DNA of 64,000 nucleotides, from assembly GCF_001426885.1 (NCBI RefSeq), contig NZ_LMFP01000003.1, forward strand, positions 1,046,720 through 1,110,719. The letters run 5' to 3'. Positions 41,943-50,211 of the stretch are shown piece after piece. Source of the DNA: Pelomonas sp. Root1444. GTDB lineage: Bacteria; Pseudomonadota; Gammaproteobacteria; Burkholderiales; Burkholderiaceae_C. A program made the position numbers and the translations under genes. The notes under the pieces are model-generated. The model did not search any database, was not told where the DNA came from, and worked only from the letters and a program-made list of their open reading frames with translations. Each line of letters starts with the position of its first letter. The first letter of the stretch is position 1.

Positions 41943-43384
41943 CCCGGCTCCGGCACGTCCTGCTCGCGGCTCGCCGGCACGGCGCGGCTGTCCTCCGGCG
42001 CGAGCTGCCAGAAGATCGCGGCCGAGGCCATCGTGATGAGCGCCATGCAGGCGAAGCTGGCGCGGAAGGCCTGCAGCGTCTGCACGCCGTCCATGCCGTA
42101 GTGCGCCGTGAAGGCCGCCAACACGGCACCCGCGGCGGCCACGCCCATGCCCATCGCCAGCATCTGCACCATCGACAGCAGGCTGTTGCCGCTGCTGGCC
42201 GTACCGGGCTCCAAGTCCTTCAGCGTCAGCGTGTTCATCGCGGTGAACTGCATGGAGTTGACGGCGCCGAAGAGGGCCAGCTGAGCGATCGTCAACGCCA
42301 GTGGCTGCCCGGGCCAGACGAGCGCGAAGGTCGCCATCGCCAGCCCGACGAGCAAGGTGTTGACCACCAGCACGCGGCGGTAGCCATGGCGGACGATGAG
42401 CGGCGTCGTCACGCGCTTCATCGACATGCTGGCCAGTGCGATCGGCAGCATCATCATGCCGGCCTGGGCGGGCGAGTAACCCATGGTCACCTGCAGCAGC
42501 AACGGGATCAGGAAGGGCATGCAGGAGCTGCCCAGGCGCGAGAACAGGTTGCCCAGCAGCCCGATGCGCAGCGAGCCGACGCGGAACAGCTGCGGCGAGA
42601 ACAACGGGTCGGGCCGACGCAGCGCGTGCAGCCAATACGCCGTCAGGCTCGCCAGGCCGAAGATCATCAGGAACAGCACCGAGGCCTGGCGCAGGCCCAG
42701 CCCCGACAGCCCGTCCAGCGCCAGAGACACCGCCACCATGCCGAAGGCCAGCAGTACATAGCCCGCCAAGTCGAAGCGCTTGAACGCCACGGGCGCCGGT
42801 ATCGGCATGAATCTCAGCGTGGCGAGCACGCCGATGACGCCGACCGGCACGTTGATCAGGAAGATCCAGTGCCAGGACGCCACCTCGACCAGCCAGCCGC
42901 CCAGCGTGGGCCCGAGCAGAGGGCCAACGAGGCCGGGGATGGCCACGAAGCTCATCGCCTGCAGGAAGCGCTCACGCGGGATCGTCCGCAACACCACCAG
43001 CCGGCCGACCGGCAGCAGCATCGCGCCACCCGCCCCCTGCACGACACGCGCAGCGACGAGCAGGTTCAGATCCGGCGCCAGCGCGCACAGCACCGAGCCG
43101 AGCACGAACAGCACGATGGCCCCGATGTAGACACGGCGCGTGCCGAAGCGGTCCGCCAGCCAGCCGGTGGCCGGAATCAGCATGGCCATCGTCAGCGAAT
43201 AGGCGACGACGACCGACTGCATGCGCAGCGGGCTTTCGCCCAGGCTGCGCGCCATCGCCGGCAGCGCCGTGTTGACGATGGTGGCGTCCAGCGTCTGCAT
43301 GAAGAAGCCCAGCGCCACCAGCCACAGGAGCATGCGCTCCGTGCGCGCCAGTCGAGGGTCCGGCATGGGCAAGGCAGAGGCCAT
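41939..43384 (-). CDS. MFS multidrug exporter, DHA2 (EmrB/QacA, MdtD-like) family
   Basis: The 481-residue transporter has about 14 membrane helices. The DHA2 motifs are ATIVNTALPAMARSLGESPLRMQSVVVAYSLTMAMLIPATGWLADRFGTRRVY (motif A with D/R) and GAGGAMLLPVGRLVVL (motif B/C region). No adaptor (EmrA) or outer-membrane gene is adjacent, so it works alone in the inner membrane. Substrates are unknown. Its stop overlaps that of anmK, which is convergent. It is separated from erpA by a terminator. Confidence 0.9.
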   Translation of the reverse strand: MASALPMPDPRLARTERMLLWLVALGFFMQTLDATIVNTALPAMARSLGESPLRMQSVVVAYSLTMAMLIPATGWLADRFGTRRVYIGAIVLFVLGSVLCALAPDLNLLVAARVVQGAGGAMLLPVGRLVVLRTIPRERFLQAMSFVAIPGLVGPLLGPTLGGWLVEVASWHWIFLINVPVGVIGVLATLRFMPIPAPVAFKRFDLAGYVLLAFGMVAVSLALDGLSGLGLRQASVLFLMIFGLASLTAYWLHALRRPDPLFSPQLFRVGSLRIGLLGNLFSRLGSSCMPFLIPLLLQVTMGYSPAQAGMMMLPIALASMSMKRVTTPLIVRHGYRRVLVVNTLLVGLAMATFALVWPGQPLALTIAQLALFGAVNSMQFTAMNTLTLKDLEPGTASSGNSLLSMVQMLAMGMGVAAAGAVLAAFTAHYGMDGVQTLQAFRASFACMALITMASAAIFWQLAPEDSRAVPASREQDVPEPG

Positions 43385-43396
43385 GGTCAGAAAAGC

Positions 43397-43420
43397 AGAA
43401 AGCCGCCCAAGGGCGGCTTC
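43397..43420 (-). terminator. terminator after erpA
   Basis: AAGCCGCCC / GGGCGGCTT inverted repeat (nine pairs) located 25 bases past the erpA stop. On the minus strand it is followed by a broken T-tract (TTTCTGCTTTTC). Confidence 0.75.
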
Positions 43421-43443
43421 TCAACGAAGGGCAGGACGCACGC

Positions 43444-43809
43444 TCAGGCTGAAAAGCTGGAGCCGCATCCGCAGGTCGTCGTGGCGTTCGGGTTCTTGAT
43501 GACGAACTGCGCGCCCTGCAGATCTTCCTTGTAGTCGATCTCGGCGCCCATCAGGTACTGCAGGCTCATCGAGTCGATCAGCAGCGTCACGCCGTTCTTC
43601 TGCATCTGCGTGTCGTCGTCGTTGACCGCCTCGTCGAAGGTGAAGCCGTACTGGAAGCCGGAGCAGCCGCCGCCCTGCACGAACACGCGCAGCTTCAGGT
43701 CGGGGTTGCCTTCCTCGGCCACCAGGTCACGCACCTTGTCGGCGGCGCTGTCGGTGAAGACCAGGGGCACGGGAATGTCGGTGACGGGGGTATCAAGCAC
43801 GGCGCTCAT
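43444..43809 (-). CDS. erpA: iron-sulphur cluster insertion protein ErpA
   Basis: The 121-residue A-type carrier has three conserved cysteines: one in [14 protein letters not shown] and two in the C-terminal [11 protein letters not shown]. It delivers [4Fe-4S] clusters to apo-enzymes, including those of respiration and isoprenoid synthesis. ATG 43809 is chosen: GGAG lies before it and the longer frame upstream shows no family similarity. Its position beside rpsI-rplM is conserved in Burkholderiales. A terminator separates it from rpsI, so it is likely transcribed on its own. Confidence 0.96.
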   Translation of the reverse strand: MSAVLDTPVTDIPVPLVFTDSAADKVRDLVAEEGNPDLKLRVFVQGGGCSGFQYGFTFDEAVNDDDTQMQKNGVTLLIDSMSLQYLMGAEIDYKEDLQGAQFVIKNPNATTTCGCGSSFSA

Positions 43810-43860
43810 GGCGAGGCTCCTGTGAATCTGTCCAGAGACGAATATGGGGATTGTCCGCGC

Positions 43861-43892
43861 AAAAACAAAAGGCCGCTCGAAGCGGCCTTTTG
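43861..43892 (-). terminator. terminator after rpsI
   Basis: CAAAAGGCCGCT / AGCGGCCTTTTG inverted repeat with a three-base loop, followed on the minus strand by TTTTTGCG. It lies 17 bases past the rpsI stop and ends the rplM-rpsI transcript. Confidence 0.92.
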
Positions 43893-43908
43893 TATCCAAG
43901 CGCAGAAA

Positions 43909-44301
43909 TTAACGCTTGCTGAACTGCTTGCGACGACGGGCGCCGTGCAGGCCGACCTTCTTACGCTCGACTTCACGCGCGTCACGCGTGACGAAGCCGG
44001 CGCGGCTCAGTTCGGGCTTCAGCGTTGCGTCGTAGTCGATCAGCGCGCGGGTGATGCCCAGGCGCAGCGCGCCGGCTTGACCCGACTCGCCACCGCCATG
44101 CACGTTCACCTTGATGTCGAACGCTTCACCGTTGTTCGTCAGCAGCAGGGGCTGCTTGGCGATCATGATGGAGGTCTGACGACCGAAGTAAGCGTCGATG
44201 GCCTTGCCATTGACGATGATCTGGCCCGTGCCCTTCTTCATGAAGACGCGAGCGACCGACGACTTGCGACGGCCCGTACCGTAATTCCAGTTTCCGATCA
44301 T
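43909..44301 (-). CDS. rpsI: 30S ribosomal protein S9
   Basis: The 130-residue protein has [15 protein letters not shown] at the N-terminus, [31 protein letters not shown] in the middle, and the invariant basic tail [19 protein letters not shown] that reaches the P-site tRNA. It is co-transcribed with rplM, nine bases upstream. Confidence 0.99.
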   Translation of the reverse strand: MIGNWNYGTGRRKSSVARVFMKKGTGQIIVNGKAIDAYFGRQTSIMIAKQPLLLTNNGEAFDIKVNVHGGGESGQAGALRLGITRALIDYDATLKPELSRAGFVTRDAREVERKKVGLHGARRRKQFSKR

Positions 44302-44310
44302 GGCCGTTCC

Positions 44311-44739
44311 TTAGATCTCGAGAGCCTTGGGCTGCTGGGCGGTATGCGGGTGCGTCGGGCCGGCATAGACCTTCAGCTTCTTGACCATCGCGTAGCCGAG
44401 CGGGCCCTTGGGCAGCATGCCCTTGACGGCCTTCTCCAGCGCGCGGCCGGGGTGCTTGGCTTGCATGTCCTTGAACTTCGTGGCGTAGATGCCACCGGGG
44501 AAGCCGCTGTGACGGTAGTACACCTTGTCGGTGGCCTTGTTGCCGGTCACACGGAGCTTTTCCGCGTTGACGATGACGATGAAATCACCGGTGTCCACGT
44601 GAGGCGTGTAAATGGCCTTGTGCTTGCCGCGCAAACGGAGTGCCACTTCGCTGGCAACACGTCCGAGCACCTTGTCGGTGGCGTCAATCACAAACCACTC
44701 GTGCGTCACCTCGGCCGGCTTGGCGCTGAAGGTCTTCAT
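44311..44739 (-). CDS. rplM: 50S ribosomal protein L13
   Basis: The 142-residue protein starts [20 protein letters not shown]. The L13 blocks are [53 protein letters not shown] and [21 protein letters not shown]. It is an early 23S rRNA-binding protein. First gene of the rplM-rpsI operon. The leader of about 180 bases between the candidate promoter and the ATG contains the hairpin TGCCGGctctcaagaACCGGCA (44756-44775), a possible site of translational control. Confidence 0.99.
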   Translation of the reverse strand: MKTFSAKPAEVTHEWFVIDATDKVLGRVASEVALRLRGKHKAIYTPHVDTGDFIVIVNAEKLRVTGNKATDKVYYRHSGFPGGIYATKFKDMQAKHPGRALEKAVKGMLPKGPLGYAMVKKLKVYAGPTHPHTAQQPKALEI

Positions 44740-44920
44740 GAGTTGCTTTCGCTGTGCCGGCTCTCAAGAACCGGCAATGGATGGCTGAATTTCGACTGGC
44801 TTCGGTGCTGTGTCATGGATGCACAACCTCTCGGCGCAGCCCGCTCGTTTTCTCGACTCGTTTGCACGGCGACGCGGGCCTCAGTTTCTTTCCCGCAGCC
44901 TTTTGACGGAAAAGCCCGCG

Positions 44921-44949
44921 AGTGTAGCAGCTTGGATTCTGGTTTGAAA
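44921..44949 (-). promoter_or_regulatory. candidate sigma70 promoter for rplM-rpsI
   Basis: On the minus strand TTTCAA (44949-44944) and TACACT (44926-44921) are separated by 17 bases, with TGC just before the -10. Match to consensus is moderate, but the position upstream of a ribosomal operon and the spacing are good. Confidence 0.4.
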
Positions 44950-44993
44950 GGGCACGACCAGCTACGCTCGACACATCCCGCTTGCGTCCTGCC

Positions 44994-45788
44994 ATGCCCT
45001 CCAAACCGCCCTCCGCCCCAGCAGCGCCGCCCGCCGATCCGGCAACGGACTGGGATCACGAGCTGTCGGCCTTCGGCCCGGACCCCCATCCGCCGGCCAC
45101 CGAGCCCAGCGGCGGCGCGCTGGCCAGCGCCCGCGCTGCGCTCGGGCGGCTGGCGACCTGGGTGCCCATCCGCTCGCTGGCCAGGCGCCACCGCCATCGC
45201 ATCATCGACCACCTGCTGGCGCTGGAGGACCGCGACCGCTACCTGCGCTTCGGCTACCCGGCCTCGGACGAGCAGATCCGCAAGTACGCGCTCAGCATCG
45301 ACTTCGCCCGCGACGAGGTGCTGGGCATCTTCAGCCGCCGCCTGCAGCTGGTCGCCATGGCGCATCTGGCGTACGGCCAGCCGGTGCCGGGCGACCCCAA
45401 CCGAACGATGGCCGAGTTCGGCGTTTCGGTGCTGCCGCAGTCACGTGGTCGCGGCCTCGGCCGGCGGCTGTTCGACGCCGCCGCGCTGCACGCCCGCAAC
45501 CGCGGCATCGACACCCTCTTCATCCATGCGCTGAGCGAGAACCGCCCGATGTTGCGCATCGCGACCGCGGCCGGCGCCATCGTCGAGCGGGACGGTGGCG
45601 AGTCCGCGGCCTGGCTGCGCCTGCCGCCGGAGACCTTCGGCTCCCAGGTCGAACAGGCGCTGGAGCGGCACCTCAGCGAACTGGACTTCCAGTTCAAGCG
45701 CCAGGCGCAGGTGTTGAGCGGCTTCGTCGACAGCGTGGCCGAGGTGAAAGCCCATTTCGATGCGTCCGGGCGCGCTGCCAAGGAGTGA
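44994..45788 (+). CDS. GNAT family N-acetyltransferase
   Basis: The product of about 264 residues has a Pro/Ala-rich, probably disordered N-terminus (about 55 residues). A GNAT domain follows: HRHRIIDHLLALEDRDRYLRFGYPASDEQIRKYALSIDF, the acetyl-CoA pyrophosphate loop LPQSRGRGLGRRLFDAAALHARNRG, and NRPMLRIATAAGAIVER. The C-terminal 50 residues are an extra helix region (QVEQALERHLSELDFQFKRQAQVLSGF). The acceptor substrate is unknown. ATG 44994 is chosen over an upstream TTG at 44982. It diverges from rplM. Confidence 0.85.
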   Translation: MPSKPPSAPAAPPADPATDWDHELSAFGPDPHPPATEPSGGALASARAALGRLATWVPIRSLARRHRHRIIDHLLALEDRDRYLRFGYPASDEQIRKYALSIDFARDEVLGIFSRRLQLVAMAHLAYGQPVPGDPNRTMAEFGVSVLPQSRGRGLGRRLFDAAALHARNRGIDTLFIHALSENRPMLRIATAAGAIVERDGGESAAWLRLPPETFGSQVEQALERHLSELDFQFKRQAQVLSGFVDSVAEVKAHFDASGRAAKE

Positions 45789-45883
45789 AATCGAGCGCGG
45801 CGCGGCACCCGCCCCCTCAGACTGGGGGAATCGGGAATAGCGAGTAATTACCTGTCACCTGATTACGCTACATTGAACTCCTA

Positions 45884-46789
45884 ATGCGCCGCGCATCCGT
45901 CGGCGACGACGTCCAACTCCCCGAGGACATGCCGTACGCCATCTATTGGATCGCAGCGCTGGCTGCATGCGTGTTGGGCCTGGCAATCAGCTTGGTCTGG
46001 GCGCTGCGTCGGCCGGCGTACGCCAACAAAGGCCTGCCCGCGGAGTGGTCACTCACGGCCCGGCCGGTTTTCACCACCGATGAGCGGCGCATCTTCCGCC
46101 TGCTGCGCGAGGCGCTGCCGCATCACGTCGTGCTGTCCAAGCTGCCGCTGGTGCGCTTTTGCCAGCCGACCGAGGCCAAGGAAGTGCGCTACTGGTTCGA
46201 CCTGCTCGGCGCCTCCCATGTGACCTTTGCGGTCTGCAGCCCCAACGGCCGCGTGCTGGCCGCCATCGACCTGGAAGGCGAGCGCGGCGTCACACCGCGC
46301 AGCCTGCAGATCAAGCATGCGGTGCTGTCCGCCTGCCGGGTGCGCTACCTGCGCTGCGCGCCGGACCAGTTGCCCAGCGTCGCCGAGCTGCAGCTGCTGG
46401 TGCCCCAGGGCAGCAACCCGCGCGGCCCGCTGCCCGCGCCGGCGGCCACCGCCAGCCTGCCGCGCCGGCGCGGCAGCGCGGTCGGCGGCAGCGAGGAAGA
46501 CTACGGCAGCGACTGGGGCCAGTTCTCCCAACCCCTGCCGCTGTGGCAGGACGCCCATGTCTTCGGCGGCCACGGCGACGGCTTCAGCGAGCGCCGCCCG
46601 CGCGTGCCCGCCCCTGCCGCGCAGTTGCCGCAACGCCTCGCGCCCCAACGCAGCATGGACCCGGGGCGCTACAACCCGCGCAACCTGCCGGTGCTGGACG
46701 ATGCGGATGACGAGGCGATGCTGGACGACATCGTCGGCGTGGTCGTCGACGCCCCGCGCTACGCGACCCAGCGCCCGCGGCGCGGCTGA
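45884..46789 (+). CDS. DUF2726 domain protein with a membrane anchor
   Basis: The 301-residue protein has an N-terminal membrane helix (AIYWIAALAACVLGLAISLVWAL). The DUF2726 domain has TTDERRIFRLLREALPHHVVLSKLPLVRFCQP and VTFAVCSPNGRVLAAIDLEGERGVTPRSLQIKHAVLSACRVRYLRC, resembling restriction-endonuclease-like folds. A long low-complexity tail ends with an acidic patch (VLDDADDEAMLDDIVG). ATG 45884 is the longest start; ATG 45929 just before the helix is also plausible. Its function is unknown. It is 28 bases upstream of the SrkA-like kinase gene and may be co-transcribed. Confidence 0.78.
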   Translation: MRRASVGDDVQLPEDMPYAIYWIAALAACVLGLAISLVWALRRPAYANKGLPAEWSLTARPVFTTDERRIFRLLREALPHHVVLSKLPLVRFCQPTEAKEVRYWFDLLGASHVTFAVCSPNGRVLAAIDLEGERGVTPRSLQIKHAVLSACRVRYLRCAPDQLPSVAELQLLVPQGSNPRGPLPAPAATASLPRRRGSAVGGSEEDYGSDWGQFSQPLPLWQDAHVFGGHGDGFSERRPRVPAPAAQLPQRLAPQRSMDPGRYNPRNLPVLDDADDEAMLDDIVGVVVDAPRYATQRPRRG

Positions 46790-46816
46790 GAACGCCCGAC
46801 CGGCGACACTCGCCGG

Positions 46817-47863
46817 ATGCATGACGCGACCCCTGACCTCAGCTTCGGCGACCTGACGCCCGAGTTCATGCTTGACGCGCTGGACGCGGCCGGCCTGCGT
46901 GCCGACGGCCGGCTGCTGCAGCTCAACTCCTTCGAGAACCGCGTGCTGATGCTGCACCTGGAGGATGGCGGTGCGGCCGTCGCCAAGTTCTACCGGCCCC
47001 GGCGCTGGAGCGACGCGCAGATCCTGGAAGAGCATGCCTTCGCCGCCGAGCTGGCCGCCGCCGAAGTGCCGGTGGCCGCGCCGTGGACGCTGGCCGGCGG
47101 CTCGACGCTCTTCCACCACCAGGGCCAGCGCCTGGCCGTCACGCCGCGCCAGGGCGGCCGCGGGCCGGAGCTGGAAGACCCCGAGGTGCTGCGCTGGATC
47201 GGCCGCCTGCTGGCGCGGCTGCACGGCGTCGGGCGCCAGCGGCCGTTTGCCGAGCGCCTCAGCTGGGCCAGCGCCGCGCCGGCCCAGGTGGCGCGGGACT
47301 GGCTGATGGCCAACGGCGCCATCCCGGCCGAGATCGTCCCGCAGTGGGACGAAATTGCGCGCCGCTGCATCGCGTCCATCCAGGCCGCCTTCGACAGCCT
47401 GCCCGACCTGCAGCTGACCCGCCTGCACGGCGACTGCCACCCGGGCAACATCCTGTGGACTCCGGACCGCGGGCCGCATTTCGTCGACCTGGACGACGCC
47501 GTCATGGGCCCGGTCGTGCAAGACCTGTGGATGCTGCTGCCCGGCGAACCGGATGCGGCGCGCAGCTTGCTCAACGCGGTGCTGGACGGCTACGAGCAGA
47601 TCGCCGAATTCGACGACCGCGAACTGCGCCTCATTGAGCCGCTGCGCACGATGCGCATGATCCACCACAGCGCCTGGCTGGCGCGCCGCTGGGGCGACCC
47701 GGCCTTCCCGCTCGCCTTCCCCTGGTTCGGCACCCCCAACTACTGGCTGGATCAGGTCGCCAAGCTGCGGGAGCAACTGGAGGCCATGAAGCCCCGGGAT
47801 GCGCCGCCCACACTGGCGCGGGACGAGGATGCCGTGGACTTCGACGGCGACGGGTTTTCATGA
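46817..47863 (+). CDS. srkA: stress response serine/threonine kinase SrkA (YihE)
   Basis: The 348-residue protein is of the APH/choline-kinase fold. Its motifs are SFENRVLMLHLEDGGAAVAKFYRPRRWS (nucleotide-binding Lys), TRLHGDCHPGNILWT (catalytic Asp in HGDxHxxN) and GPHFVDLDDAVMGPVVQDLWML (metal-binding D). SrkA protects against envelope and oxidative stress-induced death in enterobacteria. Length and motifs fit well. In Escherichia coli it is next to dsbA; no thiol oxidase is next to it here. Confidence 0.92.
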   Translation: MHDATPDLSFGDLTPEFMLDALDAAGLRADGRLLQLNSFENRVLMLHLEDGGAAVAKFYRPRRWSDAQILEEHAFAAELAAAEVPVAAPWTLAGGSTLFHHQGQRLAVTPRQGGRGPELEDPEVLRWIGRLLARLHGVGRQRPFAERLSWASAAPAQVARDWLMANGAIPAEIVPQWDEIARRCIASIQAAFDSLPDLQLTRLHGDCHPGNILWTPDRGPHFVDLDDAVMGPVVQDLWMLLPGEPDAARSLLNAVLDGYEQIAEFDDRELRLIEPLRTMRMIHHSAWLARRWGDPAFPLAFPWFGTPNYWLDQVAKLREQLEAMKPRDAPPTLARDEDAVDFDGDGFS

Positions 47864-47913
47864 GGCGGCGAGGCCGGCACTAACGGGCACGTCGGAGCGA
47901 TTGGCCGAAAATA

Positions 47914-47929
47914 CTGGATATGCATACAG
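47914..47929 (+). promoter_or_regulatory. LexA (SOS) box upstream of imuA
   Basis: CTGGATATGCATACAG has the CTG-N10-CAG form of the proteobacterial SOS box, with a flanking TA on each side (TACTG...CAGTA, 47912-47931). It lies 55 bases before the imuA start and agrees with the known LexA control of imuA-imuB-dnaE2 operons. Confidence 0.88.
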
Positions 47930-47983
47930 TATTGTGGTCTCATCCAGGCTCCGGTTTCTTCCCCGCTTGTTGTCTGCCCGGCC

Positions 47984-48871
47984 ATGTTGTCCGCTCCCCT
48001 GCCCTCCTCTGTCAGCCCGCCTCATGCCGGGCATCCGCTGTTGACGAGCCCGCCCGGCGCGCTGCCGTTGGAAGCTCAATGGCAAGGCCGGCTGTGGCGC
48101 GGCAGCAGCCTGAGCACCTCGGCCGACCCGACGCTGCCCAGCGGCTTCGCGGCCCTGGATGCCGAACTGCCGGGCGGTGGCTGGCCCACCCGTGCGGCGG
48201 TGGAACTGCTGACGCCGCAGCCGGGCGTGCTGGAGTGGCGCCTGCTGGCACCGGGCCTGCGGGCCTGGTGGGCCAGCCAGGCGCTGCCCCCCGCCCAGCC
48301 GGGGCGGCCGGGGCGGCGTTCACGCGCAGCCGCGCCGGCAGCGGCGATGCGCACGCTGCTGCTCGTCAACCCGCCGCACACGCCGCACCTGCCGGGGCTG
48401 CAGGCCCTGGGTTTGCCGGCATCGGCGCTGATCTGGGTGGCGGCCGGCACGCCGGCACAGGCACTCTGGGCCGCCGAACAGGCCATCAAGTCGCGCGTTG
48501 CCGTGCTGGCCTGGCTGCCCGAGGCGCGGCCCGAGCAGATCCGGCGCCTGCAGGTCAGCGCGCTGGGTTCGGACGCGCCGGTCTTCCTGATGCGGCCCGA
48601 GCGCGCGGGACAGCAGTCCTCGGCGGCGCCACTGCGCCTGGTCGTCAAGCCTGGCGAGGGCTGGGACTTGCAGGTGCATCTGCTCAAGCGCCGCGGGCCG
48701 GCGCACGAGGGTTGGCTGGCGTTGCCGGCCGTGCCGGGCGCGGTCGAGCCGCTGCTGACGGCAGCCAAGCGCAAGCCCCTGCCCGCCCCCGTGCCGGACC
48801 CCGCCCCGGCGCCGGTCAGCCCTCCGACGGAGCGCCCGCATGCGCTGGCTCGCCCTGTGCAGCACGCCTGA
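47984..48871 (+). CDS. imuA: ImuA, RecA-like protein of the SOS mutasome
   Basis: The 295-residue protein has LWRGSSLSTSADPTLPSGFAALDAELPGGGWPTRAAVELL, the typical ImuA start of the RecA-like domain, without a functional Walker A. Later blocks are RTLLLVNPPHTPHLPGLQALGLPASALIWV and AEQAIKSRVAVLAWLPEARPEQIRRLQ. ImuA works with ImuB and DnaE2 in error-prone lesion bypass. It carries a Pro-rich C-terminal tail. It is the first gene after the LexA box, and its end overlaps imuB by 32 bases. Confidence 0.92.
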   Translation: MLSAPLPSSVSPPHAGHPLLTSPPGALPLEAQWQGRLWRGSSLSTSADPTLPSGFAALDAELPGGGWPTRAAVELLTPQPGVLEWRLLAPGLRAWWASQALPPAQPGRPGRRSRAAAPAAAMRTLLLVNPPHTPHLPGLQALGLPASALIWVAAGTPAQALWAAEQAIKSRVAVLAWLPEARPEQIRRLQVSALGSDAPVFLMRPERAGQQSSAAPLRLVVKPGEGWDLQVHLLKRRGPAHEGWLALPAVPGAVEPLLTAAKRKPLPAPVPDPAPAPVSPPTERPHALARPVQHA

Positions 48872-50141
48872 TGCGCCGGGCCAAGACATCGACGCCCTGG
48901 GCTGGCTGGCGCTGAGCTTCACGCCGCGGGTCGCGCGGCTGGAGGAGGCCGTCGTTGCCGAGGTGTCGAGCAGCCTGCGCCTGTTCGGCGGTGCCAGGGC
49001 GCTGCGCCAGCGCCTGCAGGCCCGTGCCGCGCTGGCGGGCCTGGCCCTGGGCGCCACCGCCTGGGCGCCGACGGCGCTGGCCGCGCTGGCGCTGGCGCGC
49101 GCGGCCCCGCCGCCCCGCCAGGGCCGGCTCGGCGAGCGACTCGACGCCCTGCCGCTCTCGGCCCTGAGCGCCGCCCACGCGCACCAGGCCATGCTGGCAC
49201 GCCTGGGCTGCCAGCGGCTGGGCGAGTTGCGCCGGCTGCCCCGCCCGGCGCTGGCCAGGCGCTTCGGCCCGGCGCTGCTGACGGCGCTGGACCAGGCCTA
49301 TGGCGAGCTGCCCGAGGCGCACGACTGGCTGACGCTGCCCGAGCGCTTCGACGCGCGGCTGGAGCTGCCCTACCGCGTGGAGCATGCGCCGGTGCTGCTG
49401 CACTTTGCCGAGGCGCTGCTGCGCCAGCTCTGCGCCTTCCTCGCCGCCCGCCACGCCGGCGTGCGTGCGCTGCGCCTGGCCTGGCAGCACGACGCCATGC
49501 GCGCGCGCGACGTGGCCGGCAGCGGCGAGCTGAGCATCGCCACCGCCGACACGACCCGCGACATGCGCCGCCTGACGCGCCTGTTGGGCGAGCACCTGGC
49601 CCGCACGACATTGGCCGCGCCGGCCGGCGAGATCAGCCTCAGCGCCGACGCGGTGCTGCCGCTGGAGGAGGCCAGCAGCAGCCTGCTGCCCGGCCATGGC
49701 GGAGCCCAGGATCCACAAGAGCGCGCGACGACGAACGCGCTGCTGGAGCGGCTGTCGGTGCGCCTGGGCGCCGGCCAGGTGCGCGAGGGCCGGCTGCACG
49801 AAGACCACCGGCTGGCCGAGATGCAGCGCTGGCAGGCCTGGCCGGCGCCGCCCTGCCCCGCCGTGCGCCGCCCGCCGGGGCCGCAGCCCACCTGGCTCGT
49901 CGAGCCGCCCCAGCCGCTGCGCTGCGATGCGCAGGAGCAGCCGCTGTACGCCGGGCCGCTGGCGCGCGTCAGCGGGCCGCACCGCATCGAGGCCGGCTGG
50001 TGGCAGGCCGGCGGGCTGCAGACGCGCGACTACTACATCTACCGCAGTGCCGCCCGCGGGCTGCTGTGGGTCTATCACGAGCGGCTGCCCGACGCGGCCG
50101 CTGCGACGAGCGGATGGTTCCTGCATGGGGTGTTCGCATGA
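48840..50141 (+). CDS. imuB: ImuB, catalytically inactive Y-family polymerase-like protein
   Basis: The 433-residue protein has a Y-family palm remnant: LALSFTPRVARLEEAVVAEVSSSLRLFGG, where the usual metal-binding acidic pair is not intact. It has a thumb/helix-hairpin region (LARLGCQRLGELRRLPRPALARRFGPALLTALDQAYG), a little-finger domain and the C-terminal ImuB-C block GLQTRDYYIYRSAARGLLWVYHERL. ImuB is known to act as a hub linking DnaE2 to the sliding clamp. Start ATG 48840 is inside imuA; RWLALCSTP matches the usual ImuB start. Confidence 0.93.
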   Translation: MRWLALCSTPDAPGQDIDALGWLALSFTPRVARLEEAVVAEVSSSLRLFGGARALRQRLQARAALAGLALGATAWAPTALAALALARAAPPPRQGRLGERLDALPLSALSAAHAHQAMLARLGCQRLGELRRLPRPALARRFGPALLTALDQAYGELPEAHDWLTLPERFDARLELPYRVEHAPVLLHFAEALLRQLCAFLAARHAGVRALRLAWQHDAMRARDVAGSGELSIATADTTRDMRRLTRLLGEHLARTTLAAPAGEISLSADAVLPLEEASSSLLPGHGGAQDPQERATTNALLERLSVRLGAGQVREGRLHEDHRLAEMQRWQAWPAPPCPAVRRPPGPQPTWLVEPPQPLRCDAQEQPLYAGPLARVSGPHRIEAGWWQAGGLQTRDYYIYRSAARGLLWVYHERLPDAAAATSGWFLHGVFA

Positions 50142-50170
50142 GCCCCTCACGGCCGCCCGAAGGGGCTCAT
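50138..50170. repeat. inverted repeat across the imuB stop
   Basis: ATGAGCCCCT (50138-50147) and AGGGGCTCAT (50161-50170) form a perfect 10-bp stem with a 13-base loop. The imuB stop codon lies in the left arm. It is 41 bases before dnaE2 and could act as an attenuator, an mRNA processing site or a repetitive palindrome. Confidence 0.7.
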
Positions 50171-50211
50171 TCCCGCCTGGCGGCGCAGCGCGAAGCGCGA
50201 AGGGAGCACCA

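Noticed and set aside
48840-50141. Calling imuB an active DNA polymerase
   Set aside because: The metal-binding acidic residues of the palm are not intact, as is usual for ImuB; it is a non-catalytic mutasome subunit.
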